From: Martinezella rhizogenes
GTDB taxonomy: Bacteria; Pseudomonadota; Alphaproteobacteria; Rhizobiales; Rhizobiaceae
Length of the DNA: 64,000 nt
Assembly: GCF_000799715.1 (NCBI RefSeq)
Contig: NZ_JUHG01000015.1
Coordinates: 186,001 to 250,000, forward strand
Direction of reading: 5' to 3'
A program made the translations under genes and the position numbers. This document shows, piece after piece, positions 1-8,191 of the stretch; the first letter of the stretch is position 1; every line of letters begins with the position of its first letter. The notes beneath the pieces were generated by a model that was not told the DNA's origin, did not search any database, and worked only from the letters and a program-made list of their open reading frames with translations.

Positions 1-76
1 CGGCGGCGTAGTCAGGGATGAAATATTCGAGGTAATCCGAATACTCCCTGTCACGCATTGGTCTGAATGAGATCAT
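1..76 (-). CDS. GNAT-type acetyltransferase, N-terminal fragment
   Basis: Only the first 25 codons are inside the window; the gene runs off the left edge. The ATG at 76 is preceded by an AGGA box at a normal distance. The visible residues (MISFRPMRDREYSDYLEYF and onward) resemble the first strand and helix of GNAT N-acetyltransferases of the 'M.. RPM...EY..Y' type. The acetyl-CoA binding motif is outside the window, so the substrate and even the family are tentative. Confidence 0.5.
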   Translation of the reverse strand, partial: MISFRPMRDREYSDYLEYFIPDYAA

Positions 77-312
77 GATATTTCCTGTCCATGAGACTAA
101 GGCAAGCAGCATACCGGGTAGAAAGAAGGTTTCCCGAACGCAAAGACTGGGGCGAGCTAAGCCTACAAGAGCGTGATAATGAGATCGGCGAGCGGTGGAA
201 CCCTTTGCTTCACTAAGAGCAATCGCCGAGCCAGGTGAAGAAGGGGATGCCAAGCTTATGGCAGGTCTCTATCAGCCCAAGTCGGCGCTCAGTATCAGCA
301 CCGATCGTGCTT

Positions 313-615
313 TCAGTTATCGTCGCGTAGCTGCTTCAACAATTCGTTTCGGATAATGGTGTCTTCCGCCGTCGATATGCAAGCGCCACCGAGCCCGCGT
401 GCAAGGGCTCTGTTCCAATCCGGTTCGGAGCGATCTGCCTTGCGAATGATGTAGCCATCCTCTTCGCCGCCTTGTCCAAACCAGGTGAACTCATAATCCG
501 ACACGACAAGGAGCCTGCTTCGTTCTTCCAGCGTAAGTGACCGAAGCTGGCGTTCGATGACGCGCTTCTGTTTCCCATCCTCCCACGCCGCAGTGATCTG
601 TTTAAAAAGGCCCAT
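313..615 (-). CDS. Small hypothetical protein (100 aa)
   Basis: An open frame of 100 codons starting at ATG 615 behind a weak purine-rich stretch. The product is charged, with a basic N-terminal helix followed by a Leu/Glu-rich stretch (RQLRSLTLEERSRLLVVSD) and no membrane segment or signal peptide. I do not recognise a family. It stands alone, with no convincing gene in the 300 bases on either side. The biased third-codon composition and helix-like N-terminus favour a real gene. Confidence 0.5.
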   Translation of the reverse strand: MGLFKQITAAWEDGKQKRVIERQLRSLTLEERSRLLVVSDYEFTWFGQGGEEDGYIIRKADRSEPDWNRALARGLGGACISTAEDTIIRNELLKQLRDDN

Positions 616-961
616 CTCAATTCTCGCGCTGAATAGTATACCATCGAGAGTCAGACTTGGGCCTTGGACTGCCCTGTCCTGGCTGCGCTCACCCTGCTCA
701 TGGTTTTGCCGGCTGCTCCGGCACGATTAACAAAGCTGTGAACGTGAAGGCAACAAAATATTCCAGACCTGAGCCGGCTTCTCGCTCAAAATCAACAGCT
801 TGACTTTTATTGTAGTAGGGCTGCTTACTATGTGACCAACCAACGGGACCATATGTATGATCCGGATTTGGCAGAGCTTGCTTCGCCGGTTCAGGAAAGC
901 GGAAACTATCGGCCATCAAGATGCCAAAAGTCTCTTCGGGGTCTCTCATCGGGGCACCGGT
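616..961. other. No convincing gene
   Basis: About 350 bases between two minus-strand hypotheticals. Short frames exist on both strands but none has a ribosome binding site plus a recognisable product. I see no strong hairpin. Confidence 0.4.
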
Positions 962-1237
962 CTACTCAGCGCTCTCGTCAGACTTTGATCTATCTGTCTT
1001 CGTGGTTGGTAAGCTCTTCACAGCTTGGGTATCCGCCGTCTCAGCCTTTCCGTCGGTTGGTGCATCATCCAAGGCCGCCTTCAGGTCGACGTCTCCCCAG
1101 ATCGATATTTGCCGTTTGGATGGGCTGCGCTTGTTCTTGATCTCAACGACGAATGCTTTCTTCCCTAGCTTCATATTACCCGGCCAGAATGAGGTATGAA
1201 TATACAGACGTTTGATGCTGCCGTTTGAATCGTCCAA
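962..1237 (-). CDS. Hypothetical protein, start uncertain
   Basis: The C-terminal 85 codons look coding: a folded-looking core (KRLYIHTSFWPGNMKL, then KKAFVVEIKNKRSPSKRQ and ISIWGDVDLKAAL) followed by a polar, probably disordered tail. No ATG suits this core. A TTG at 1237 with GGGA just upstream is the best local start; the frame stays open further upstream to 1342, but that part reads like non-coding sequence. It could be the end of a gene that lost its 5' part. No family recognised. Confidence 0.35.
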   Translation of the reverse strand: MDDSNGSIKRLYIHTSFWPGNMKLGKKAFVVEIKNKRSPSKRQISIWGDVDLKAALDDAPTDGKAETADTQAVKSLPTTKTDRSKSDESAE

Positions 1238-1586
1238 TGATCCCGCTTCAACCTCCCGCGAAAATCGCTGACTTGGGACGCCTTTACGACCGTGTACTTG
1301 TCGAAAAAAAGCCAATCCCAAACGAGATCGATCTGCTGACATTCTTAAAGGTGCGGCCTATTATGGCGAGAGGGAAGCGGATTCATCCGCTGCGCAAATT
1401 AACCTGCGGAGCCTGCAATGAGGCATCTGGGGGAAAATTCGTCACCCGCATCATTAGACATGTCACGATAATTTACAGACTCAACATTCCGCCTATGGTT
1501 ACAATTAAGCGTTCTCCAGCGGCTTTGCGAATGTCAACTGGCCATCATTGCTCGCTTTACTGTGGTAGATGTCTGCCTAGATCGAA

Positions 1587-1889
1587 TTAACGCTTGCGGA
1601 CGAATTCGGTACGCAGAACAAGACCCTTGATCCCCTCAAAACGGCAGTCGATTTCCTCGAGATTATGTGTGAGGCGGATCGACTTGATGACGGTGCCTTG
1701 CTTCAGGGTCTGGTTGGCCCCTTTCACCTTGAGATCCTTAATAAGGCTAACAGAGTCACCATCGGCAAGGATATTCCCAGCTGCGTCACGAACCAGCATC
1801 TGATCGCCATTAGCCGACGCTGCCATCTCGGCGGCTGGGCGCCACTCGCCGGTTACCTCATCGTAGATATATGCGTCGTCGCTGCCCAT
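1587..1889 (-). CDS. PhnA/YjdM-like domain protein
   Basis: The 100-residue product carries the C-terminal domain of the PhnA/YjdM family: 'RDAAGNILADGDSVSLIKDL', then KVKGANQTLKQGT, IRLT..LEEIDCRFEGIKGL and a final TEFVRK. This matches the family pattern of a small SH3-like barrel. The N-terminal zinc ribbon of full-length YjdM is absent; about 30 residues of unrelated sequence replace it. The start at 1889 is set by GAGGAG seven bases upstream. The name 'alkylphosphonate utilisation' is historical and no phn genes are nearby, so the function is unknown. Confidence 0.75.
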   Translation of the reverse strand: MGSDDAYIYDEVTGEWRPAAEMAASANGDQMLVRDAAGNILADGDSVSLIKDLKVKGANQTLKQGTVIKSIRLTHNLEEIDCRFEGIKGLVLRTEFVRKR

Positions 1890-2438
1890 GTCTGTCTCCT
1901 CATGTCGCAAATGCGAGTTACTCCGCCCGACCAATACATGACCGCTTTCGTGATCTGATCGAGATTTGCCGTTCAATCATGAATGCCGCTTATAGTAGAC
2001 GATCCATCTGTGCAACACGTGTGGTGAAGAGAGCTTCCAGCCAATAAATAATCCGAATATTGGCTTGAACTCGGTTTTATCCTCACAAGGCGATGGGCCT
2101 TCGTCGGAAAAGCTCCCTGACCTGACACTCGCATATCGCGATGCCACATCAGAAACCGTTCACACGGAGCACTTGGAAATAATGCGTGCCGCGCTAGGTC
2201 ACGGAATTGAGCGAGGCCGGGGAGTTTGTCCTCGGCGATCGATCAATGCCTTTGGTTGTTCATAACAGCCTTTTGTACCGAATTAAGTGCATTAACATTT
2301 CATTTAGCGCAGAACGTGCATCTGCTACTCCATAGCACAAAGCCTTAGATTATAAGGCTATTGCGACATTTACATGCCGCCTCGCAGCCGACGCACTGGA
2401 GTGCGAAGACGTTCCGCGCTGATGCGGAAAGCAGAAAC
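1890..2438. other. Intergenic, no supported gene
   Basis: About 550 bases between the PhnA-like gene and the DUF6894-type gene. A plus-strand frame of 66 codons exists at 2065-2265 but lacks a ribosome binding site and recognisable content. The stretch 2270-2360 is AT-richer and probably holds the promoter of the following gene. Confidence 0.4.
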
Positions 2439-2660
2439 ATGATGAGCAGACGATATTTTTTCGAGATTTTGGCGAATAGGTTGTCGTGCCCGGACAGTAA
2501 GGGAATGGAGCATCCTACCATCGCGTCCGCAATAACATATGGTCAGAGGGTGGCCGACGAAATTGGCTCAGAGGCCGAATATCGAGACGCGATTGTACTG
2601 GTATTTGACGACACGGGCCGATGGATTGCCGAGTTGAACTGCCAATTGCAGAAGGCTTAA
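2439..2660 (+). CDS. DUF6894-like small protein
   Basis: 73 residues beginning MMSRRYFFEILANRL. The pattern RYFFEI, a central helix of alternating Ala/Glu and the ending 'VLVFDDTGRWIAELN' match the widespread rhizobial DUF6894 family (typically 'RYFF.. D......A...A........V.V.D..G......'). A weak GGAAAG box precedes the double ATG at 2439/2442. Further upstream in-frame codons are not family-like. No function is known for the family. Confidence 0.65.
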   Translation: MMSRRYFFEILANRLSCPDSKGMEHPTIASAITYGQRVADEIGSEAEYRDAIVLVFDDTGRWIAELNCQLQKA

Positions 2661-2844
2661 GCAGAGCGCGAACGTGTCATCCAAACGCAAGGCCCTCTCA
2701 AATGCCGGAGGCAAGAAGAGCCCGATCCCCCCGGACTGAGTTTCCGAAGAAAACCTGACGACGCGGGCGCTGCGTAGCCTGATAGACAGATTGGTTTTCC
2801 GCTTCGCGGGGCTTCTGATTTCGTCAAGCTGTCCAGACAGTGGA

Positions 2845-2970
2845 TCAGCCTATCGCCGATATCAGTGCTAGTACCAGCAAGACAAGTATTGTGATGGGAA
2901 TCATCACACACAGCGTAAGGAACGTGTCACGACGGATATTTTCCCAATAGTTGCGGCGCGCGTACCTCAT
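2845..2970 (-). CDS. 41-residue single-pass membrane protein
   Basis: A short frame with ATG at 2970, TGA at 2845-2847 and a good GGAG box nine bases upstream. The first 18 residues are basic (MRYARRNYWENIRRDTF); the rest is one uninterrupted hydrophobic helix (LCVMIPITILVLLVLALI) ending SAIG. This is the usual layout of a small inner-membrane protein with its N-terminus in the cytoplasm. No partner is evident: the neighbours are a DUF6894 gene (opposite strand) and a LysR gene 250 bases away. Function unknown. Confidence 0.6.
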   Translation of the reverse strand: MRYARRNYWENIRRDTFLTLCVMIPITILVLLVLALISAIG

Positions 2971-3217
2971 GTTCGCATACTCCAATTTTTGATTGCAGCA
3001 TTTTACAACCATCACCCGCAAAGATCATCTGGAAAGATTGCGGTCTGGGCCTTCAAACTGGACCATTTTCGGCTAGATTTTTCCCGGCCGGAATGTTTCC
3101 AAAAGCGAAACACTGACCGAGCATTACCTCGCAGACAGGTCCACCGCCAGATCGCTGCTCACCGCGGCGGCGCTATCCGAAGCGGCTGCGATCACTCTAA
3201 CCCGTAGATCATTGGAG

Positions 3218-4126
3218 TCAGAGCAACTCTCGCCTCAGCAGCCCGTCCAGCCATTCGGCAAACACTTGGAGCCGTCGCGAGAGATGCTGGCGATGCGGAT
3301 AGACCAATGCGATCGGCATAGGCGCGGCGCGATGATCAGACATGACCTCGACGAGTTCACCCGCGTCGAGATGCCCTCTGACGTCATAGGCGGGGATCTG
3401 GATGAGACCGAGCCCGGCGAGGCAGCAGGCGATGTAGGCTTCGGCGCTGTTGACGGTGACGCGGGTGCGCATCAACAACATCCGTACCTCGCCGTCCTCG
3501 ACCCATTCCCAATCCTCGACGCGCCCCGTCGACGGAGAAGCATAGTTGACGGCGAAATGGGTGCCAAGATCTTCCGGCTGTTCCGGCGTGCCGTGATCGG
3601 AGAGATAACCGGGACTCGCGACATTGATCAGCGGCAGGTCGCCGATCTTGCGGGCGATCAAACTTGAGTCCCCAAGCGGTCCGACACGCAGGACGCAGTC
3701 AACACTCTCCTCCACCAGGTTCACCGCGCGGTCGGTGGTGCGCAATTCGATGTCGAGTTTGGGATGACGGGCGAGGAACTCCGGCAGGGCGGGCGCGATG
3801 ACCAGCCGGCCGATCCGGCCCGGCACGTCGATGCGGAGCATACCTGTAGGCCCGACTGAAGCCTGCCGGAACAGTCCCTCCGTCTCCTCGACATCGGCGA
3901 TCAGCCGCAGGCAGCGCTCATAGAAAGCGGCACCGTCCTGGGTCGGCGCGACCCTCCGGGTGGTGCGGTGAAGCAGGCGGGCTCCGACACGTGACTCGAG
4001 GTCGATCACGGCTGCTGACACTGACGAGCGCGGAAGCCCGAGCGTGTCCGCAGCGCGGGTAAAGCTCGCGCATTCGACGACGCGAGTGAAGGTGCGGAAA
4101 AGATCGATACGGTCCAAGGAAGCCAA
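3218..4126 (-). CDS. LysR-family transcriptional regulator
   Basis: About 302 residues. An N-terminal winged helix-turn-helix (FTRAADTLGLPRSSVSAAV, roughly residues 22-40) is followed by a LysR effector domain in the CrgA/DsdC-like subgroup ('GRLVIAPALPEFLARHP', 'VDCVLRVGPLGDSSLIARKI'). There is no ATG: TTG at 4126 gives MASLDRIDLF, and TTG at 4117 gives the more usual MDRIDLF start with AGAG nine bases upstream. It diverges from an SDR gene at 4261, with an inverted repeat between, so it probably regulates that gene. Confidence 0.9.
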   Translation of the reverse strand: MASLDRIDLFRTFTRVVECASFTRAADTLGLPRSSVSAAVIDLESRVGARLLHRTTRRVAPTQDGAAFYERCLRLIADVEETEGLFRQASVGPTGMLRIDVPGRIGRLVIAPALPEFLARHPKLDIELRTTDRAVNLVEESVDCVLRVGPLGDSSLIARKIGDLPLINVASPGYLSDHGTPEQPEDLGTHFAVNYASPSTGRVEDWEWVEDGEVRMLLMRTRVTVNSAEAYIACCLAGLGLIQIPAYDVRGHLDAGELVEVMSDHRAAPMPIALVYPHRQHLSRRLQVFAEWLDGLLRRELL

Positions 4127-4146
4127 CTCTATTGATTGTCCGTCAT

Positions 4147-4167
4147 TTCTGACGGGTGATGTCAGAA
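4147..4167. promoter_or_regulatory. Candidate LysR operator
   Basis: Perfect inverted repeat TTCTGAC-N7-GTCAGAA in the LysR/SDR intergenic region, a dyad of LysR T-N11-A size. It overlaps a second dyad, CCGTCA-N4-TGACGG (4140-4155). A 10-bp palindrome ATAACGTTAT (4179-4188) lies closer to the SDR gene. Confidence 0.5.
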
Positions 4168-4260
4168 TAAGCAGCTTTATAACGTTATCATAGACGATAT
4201 GGTGCGCTGCAGGAAGCGGTCACGTGGGCGGGCCGCCGGGCAACCCAGGAGGCCAACGCC

Positions 4261-5034
4261 ATGACCGATCACAGCATCAAGGGGAAAACCGTTCTTATCG
4301 CCGGCGGCGCGAAGAATCTCGGCGGGCTGATCGCCCGCGATCTCGCCGCAGAGGGCGCGAAAGCGGTCGCCGTCCATTACAACACCAGCGCCACCAAGCC
4401 GGCAGCCGACGAGACCGTGGCCGCGATCAAGGCTGCCGGCGCTGAGGCCTTTGCCTTCCAGGCCGATCTCACCACGGCTGGCGCAGTGGAAAAGCTGTTC
4501 GCCGAGGCCAAGGCGGCCATGGGTTCGATCAACATCGCCATCAACACCGTCGGCAAGGTGCTGAAGAAGCCGATGGTCGAGATATCGGAAGCCGAGTATG
4601 ACGAGATGACTGCGGTCAATTCGAAGACGGCCTTCTTCTTCCTCAAGGAAGCCGGCAGACATGTCAGCGACAACGGCAAGGTGGTAACGCTCGTCACTTC
4701 GCTGCTCGGCGCGTTCACGCCTTTTTACGCGGCCTATGCCGGCACCAAGGCGCCGGTCGAGCATTTCACGCGGGCGGCATCGAAGGAGTTCGGCGAACGC
4801 GGCATCTCGGTGACGGCGATCGGCCCAGGCCCGATGGACACGCCCTTCTTCTACCCGGCCGAGGGCGCCAATGCCGTCGCCTATCATAAAACGGCGGCGG
4901 CGCTGTCAAACTTCTCCAAGACCGGCCTCACCGACATCGAGGACATCGTCCCCTTCATCCGTTTCCTCGTCTCGGACGGCTGGTGGATGACCGGCCAGAC
5001 CATCCTCGTCAACGGCGGCTACACCACGAAGTAA
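4261..5034 (+). CDS. SDR-family oxidoreductase
   Basis: 257 residues, a normal length for a classical short-chain dehydrogenase. It has the cofactor glycine motif (VLIAGGAKNLGG, residues 11-22), Ser in VTLVTS and the catalytic YAGTK (Tyr-x3-Lys) near residue 160. The C-terminal MTGQTILVNGGY is typical of FabG-like enzymes. The HYNTSAT after strand 2 suggests NADP(H) preference, which is an inference. ATG 4261 follows AGGAGG. It diverges from a LysR regulator and ends in a strong hairpin, so it is probably a single-gene transcript. Substrate unknown. Confidence 0.9.
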   Translation: MTDHSIKGKTVLIAGGAKNLGGLIARDLAAEGAKAVAVHYNTSATKPAADETVAAIKAAGAEAFAFQADLTTAGAVEKLFAEAKAAMGSINIAINTVGKVLKKPMVEISEAEYDEMTAVNSKTAFFFLKEAGRHVSDNGKVVTLVTSLLGAFTPFYAAYAGTKAPVEHFTRAASKEFGERGISVTAIGPGPMDTPFFYPAEGANAVAYHKTAAALSNFSKTGLTDIEDIVPFIRFLVSDGWWMTGQTILVNGGYTTK

Positions 5035-5042
5035 TTTGTGAT

Positions 5043-5066
5043 GCGGCCGGGCTGACGCCCGGCCGC
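5043..5066 (+). terminator. Terminator after SDR gene
   Basis: Perfect 10-bp stem GCGGCCGGGC / GCCCGGCCGC with a 4-base loop, followed by CTTCGTTTCC, nine bases after the SDR stop codon. Confidence 0.75.
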
Positions 5067-5129
5067 CTTCGTTTCCGACCCCTTGTTTAGATGGAGCCAA
5101 CCTCGCGGCGTCGCTCCGGGGGCCTCGTC

Positions 5130-5426
5130 ATGGCCAACCGATTCCAGTCCCTGTTCGATGTGCCGCGCGAGCATTTCCTGAGTGACGCGACCAAGAGCCA
5201 TGACTGGCGGATCGACCAGCTCGAGCGCATGGAGCGCATGGAGCGCATGCTCACCGACAACAGGCAAGCGCTCTATCAGGATTTCGGCAAGCCGCCCTTC
5301 GAGCAGCTGTTCGAGATCACCGTGCCGAGCGGCGTGATCCGACACTATCGCGACAGCCTGAAGGCACTGATGGCGCCGCAGCCTGCGCCGATTCCGCCTG
5401 AGGTGGTGGTTACCTGCAAGCGCTGA
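5130..5426 (+). pseudogene. Aldehyde dehydrogenase remnant (5' end only)
   Basis: The first ~98 codons match the N-terminus of coniferyl-aldehyde-dehydrogenase-type ALDHs ('RIDQLERMERM', 'LYQDFGKPPFEQLFEITVPS', 'GVIRHYRDSLKALMAPQPAP'). The frame then stops at 5424-5426 where a full enzyme needs about 380 more residues. No NAD fold, catalytic Cys or Glu follows. A 9-base unit (GAGCGCATG) is repeated three times at 5223-5249, giving ERMERMERM and suggesting slippage. It is most likely a decayed gene left by a deletion. Confidence 0.8.
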
Positions 5427-5548
5427 CGGCCAAGGCAAGGGCAGGGGAGCTTCTATCGGGCCTATGTGGATGGCAGCACTGAGATCGACGGGATCACACC
5501 TTCGCATGGTGCGAGAGGAGTGATCCCGTCTGATGGGCTAGATCCGGA

Positions 5549-6859
5549 TTAATCGACGGTGCCATGGCCTTGGAGATAGCCCTTCCTGCGCGCGTCCGGC
5601 ATAATGATTGCGGCGATGAAGGCAATGACCATCATGGCTGTCACGTACCAGAAGAACCAGTTTTCATGTCCAACGGACTTGAACCACAATGCGACATATT
5701 CGGCAGTACCGCCGAAGATCGCGTTGCCGATGGCGTAAGCCAAACCGACGCCAAGAGCGCGAACTTCTGCCGGGAACATCTCCGCCTTCACCAAACCGCT
5801 AATCGAGGTGTAGATACTGACAACTGCGAGTGCTGCGGTGATCAGCACGAATGCTGTGGTCGGCTCCTTTACGCCGCCAATCGCGGTGAGCAACGGTACG
5901 GTGGTTAGCATCGACAACAAGCCCCAGATGAGCATCGAATTACGCCGCCCTATCTTATCGGAAAGCGCTCCGAAAATGGGCTGCAGCAGCATGTAGACAA
6001 GAAGCACCACGGTCATCGTTGTGCTGGCCGTTTCCTTGCTGAAACCCGCCGTGTTGACGAGATATTTTTGCATGTAAGTGGTGAAGGTGTAGAAGATCAG
6101 CGATCCGCCGGCGGTATAGCCGACCACGGTGAGGAACGCCCGCCTGTGGTGTTTTAACAGACCGGAAATGCTACCCGCCTCCTTTTTAGTCCGGGTTTCC
6201 GCGGTCGATGTTTCATGCAAGGAGCGGCGCAGGAAAACCGCTACAATCGCCGCAACACCGCCTATGGCGAACGGAATGCGCCAGCCCCAAGCTTTGAGTT
6301 CAGGCTCGTCAAGGAACTGTTGCAGGATAACAAGAACGAGAACCGCAAGAAGCTGGCCGCCGATCAACGTCACATATTGGAACGAACCGAAAAAGCCACG
6401 CCGTCCGGCAAGCGCCACTTCGCTCATATAGGTTGCGGTCGTGCCATATTCGCCGCCGACTGACAGGCCTTGAAGCAGGCGCACAAGCAGCAGAAGGATC
6501 GGGGCTAGAATGCCGATTGTCTCATAAGTCGGCAGGATCGCGATGCAGAAGGAACCGGCGCACATCATTGTCACCGAGATGAGCATCGAACGTTTGCGGC
6601 CAAGCCGGTCAGCAATGCGGCCAAACAGCCAGCCTCCGATGGGACGCATGAGAAAGCCAGCGGCGAAGACGGCGGCGGCATTGAGAAGCTGCGAAGTTGA
6701 ATCGCCTGCCGGAAAGAATTCCGAGGCAAAATAGAGCGCGCAAAAGGAGTAGACGTAAAAATCGTACCACTCGACGAGATTGCCTGAGGCACTGCCGACA
6801 ATAGCGAAAATGCGTTTTCTTGTGTCAGCCGCATCGTGAATGGGCACCATACGATTCAT
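5549..6859 (-). CDS. MHS-family MFS transporter (KgtP/ProP-like)
   Basis: 436 residues with about 12 membrane segments. Family signs are the N-terminal 'SASGNLVEWYDFYVYSF', the loop 2-3 motif GRIADRLGRKRSM, 'LLQGLSVGGEYGTTATYMSE' and a second GALSDKIGRRNSM loop. These place it in the metabolite:H+ symporter family with alpha-ketoglutarate, citrate and shikimate permeases; the closest resemblance is KgtP, so the substrate is probably a carboxylate. ATG 6859 has GGAG eight bases upstream. No catabolic gene adjoins it; a LysR gene on the same strand lies 365 bases upstream. Confidence 0.88.
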   Translation of the reverse strand: MNRMVPIHDAADTRKRIFAIVGSASGNLVEWYDFYVYSFCALYFASEFFPAGDSTSQLLNAAAVFAAGFLMRPIGGWLFGRIADRLGRKRSMLISVTMMCAGSFCIAILPTYETIGILAPILLLLVRLLQGLSVGGEYGTTATYMSEVALAGRRGFFGSFQYVTLIGGQLLAVLVLVILQQFLDEPELKAWGWRIPFAIGGVAAIVAVFLRRSLHETSTAETRTKKEAGSISGLLKHHRRAFLTVVGYTAGGSLIFYTFTTYMQKYLVNTAGFSKETASTTMTVVLLVYMLLQPIFGALSDKIGRRNSMLIWGLLSMLTTVPLLTAIGGVKEPTTAFVLITAALAVVSIYTSISGLVKAEMFPAEVRALGVGLAYAIGNAIFGGTAEYVALWFKSVGHENWFFWYVTAMMVIAFIAAIIMPDARRKGYLQGHGTVD

Positions 6860-7224
6860 AGACTATTCTCCAATGAAAAATCGCAAGAACCATCGCCTTT
6901 ACCGTCTTCCGGAGTGGAAGCCAACCCGTCGTTTGGCGATAGCCAATCCGATTGGAGAACATGACGAGTGCGGGTTCACCGGCGGTTACATGATCATCCA
7001 GGATTACATGCGCGAGCAAGAGCAGCGGGTCTTGTCACAAATTTTTCACTGGATTTGCAATCCTGTATAGAGATAAAAGTTCCATAATTGTTATTATGAA
7101 TTATATCGTACGATAGCTCTTACGCTATATTTAGTCATATCCTAATGTGCCGCATCGCAACAAGGACAAAGGCCTGGTGTCGGAGAATTTGGAATGCCGA
7201 GATGCCAACCTCAGTAGACCAACT
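6860..7224. other. Intergenic region with AT-rich promoter zone
   Basis: 365 bases between the LysR stop and the MHS transporter start. No gene supported. The part 7060-7145 is AT-rich and contains the perfect palindrome TATCGTACGATA at 7104-7115, a reasonable operator for the transporter gene. Confidence 0.4.
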
Positions 7225-8088
7225 TCATTTTATGCCCAACCCACTGGAAACGATCAGCTCTGCGATCGCATTCGAGGCGTTGCGCACGAGCATGTCGTTT
7301 CGCCGGTCAGGATGCGTTGCGATCCAGATGTCCAGATTTAGCATTGGCTGATCGCTCGAAAGCTTCATGAGCCGCTCATCAGCGTCACCAACAAAGCGCG
7401 GCAGCCCTGCAACTCCAATGCCTGTGCAAACGGCTTCGTATTGATTGCTCAAATCCGTCAATTCACAAACGACACGGCGTGCTCCAATGATCTCGTAAAG
7501 CCAACGCTTATGATCGAAATCAGCTTGCCGCTCGGTATATCCAATAAACTCCCATTTGGTGGGATCCGCCGCATAGGCGTAGTTTTTTACCGCATATAGG
7601 GCGAATTCCATCCCGCCAATCTTCCGGATGATATCGGTGTCTTGGATGCCCGGGGCCAGGCGCACCGCCAAGTCTGCCTCAAGTCGAGACAATGATAGGA
7701 AGCGAGACTCGCTCACAATCGCCAATTGCACGAGGGGAAAGCGCCGAGACAGTGTGTGGATGTTTGGCGCAAAAAAATGTCGCGCTAAAATAGGCGGCGC
7801 GGTGATGGTGACTTTCGTGCGCTCCCTATTACTCGATGTCATAGCCATGCGTTCAACTTTGAACGCTTTGGCCTCGATATCAACGACCTCCGCCAGCACA
7901 TCTTGACCAATCGCCGTTAAGCGCGCCTCTCGCGGCAGCCGCTCTATCAGGCGCACATTCAGCTTTCCTTCCAACGATGCCAGGCGCCGGCTGACGGTGG
8001 CCTGATCGACATTCAAAAGCCGCGCGGCTCCCGACAGCGTACCTGCCCTGGCAACTGCGCGAAAAATCCGTAAATCTTCCCAGTTCAT
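7225..8088 (-). CDS. LysR-family transcriptional regulator
   Basis: 287 residues. The winged HTH (LSGAARLLNVDQATVSRRL, about residues 18-36) is typical of the 'MNWEDLRIF' LysR subgroup. The effector domain ('FFAPNIHTLSRRFPLVQL', 'ADLAVRLAPGIQDTDIIRKI') is complete. ATG 8088 is preceded by AGG. It is divergent from a DHA2 efflux gene only ~100 bases away, so it is the likely regulator of that pump. It may also read toward the MHS transporter downstream on the same strand, though a 365-base gap separates them. Confidence 0.9.
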   Translation of the reverse strand: MNWEDLRIFRAVARAGTLSGAARLLNVDQATVSRRLASLEGKLNVRLIERLPREARLTAIGQDVLAEVVDIEAKAFKVERMAMTSSNRERTKVTITAPPILARHFFAPNIHTLSRRFPLVQLAIVSESRFLSLSRLEADLAVRLAPGIQDTDIIRKIGGMEFALYAVKNYAYAADPTKWEFIGYTERQADFDHKRWLYEIIGARRVVCELTDLSNQYEAVCTGIGVAGLPRFVGDADERLMKLSSDQPMLNLDIWIATHPDRRNDMLVRNASNAIAELIVSSGLGIK

Positions 8089-8191
8089 AAAGCCTGCATA
8101 TTTGCATAGATTATCCGCTTTTTTCAGTATTTACGCATGCCAAGTCAATGGGCATTTACGGTCAATCATTGTAGTCACTGAGATTTCATCG

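Noticed and set aside
91..216. A 41-codon plus-strand frame (MRLRQAAYRVERRFPERKDW and onward)
   Set aside because: The residues look plausible but there is no ribosome binding site and it lies only 14 bases from the divergent GNAT start; too weak to call.
2065..2265. A 66-codon plus-strand frame
   Set aside because: No ribosome site, no homology pattern and no conserved-looking core.
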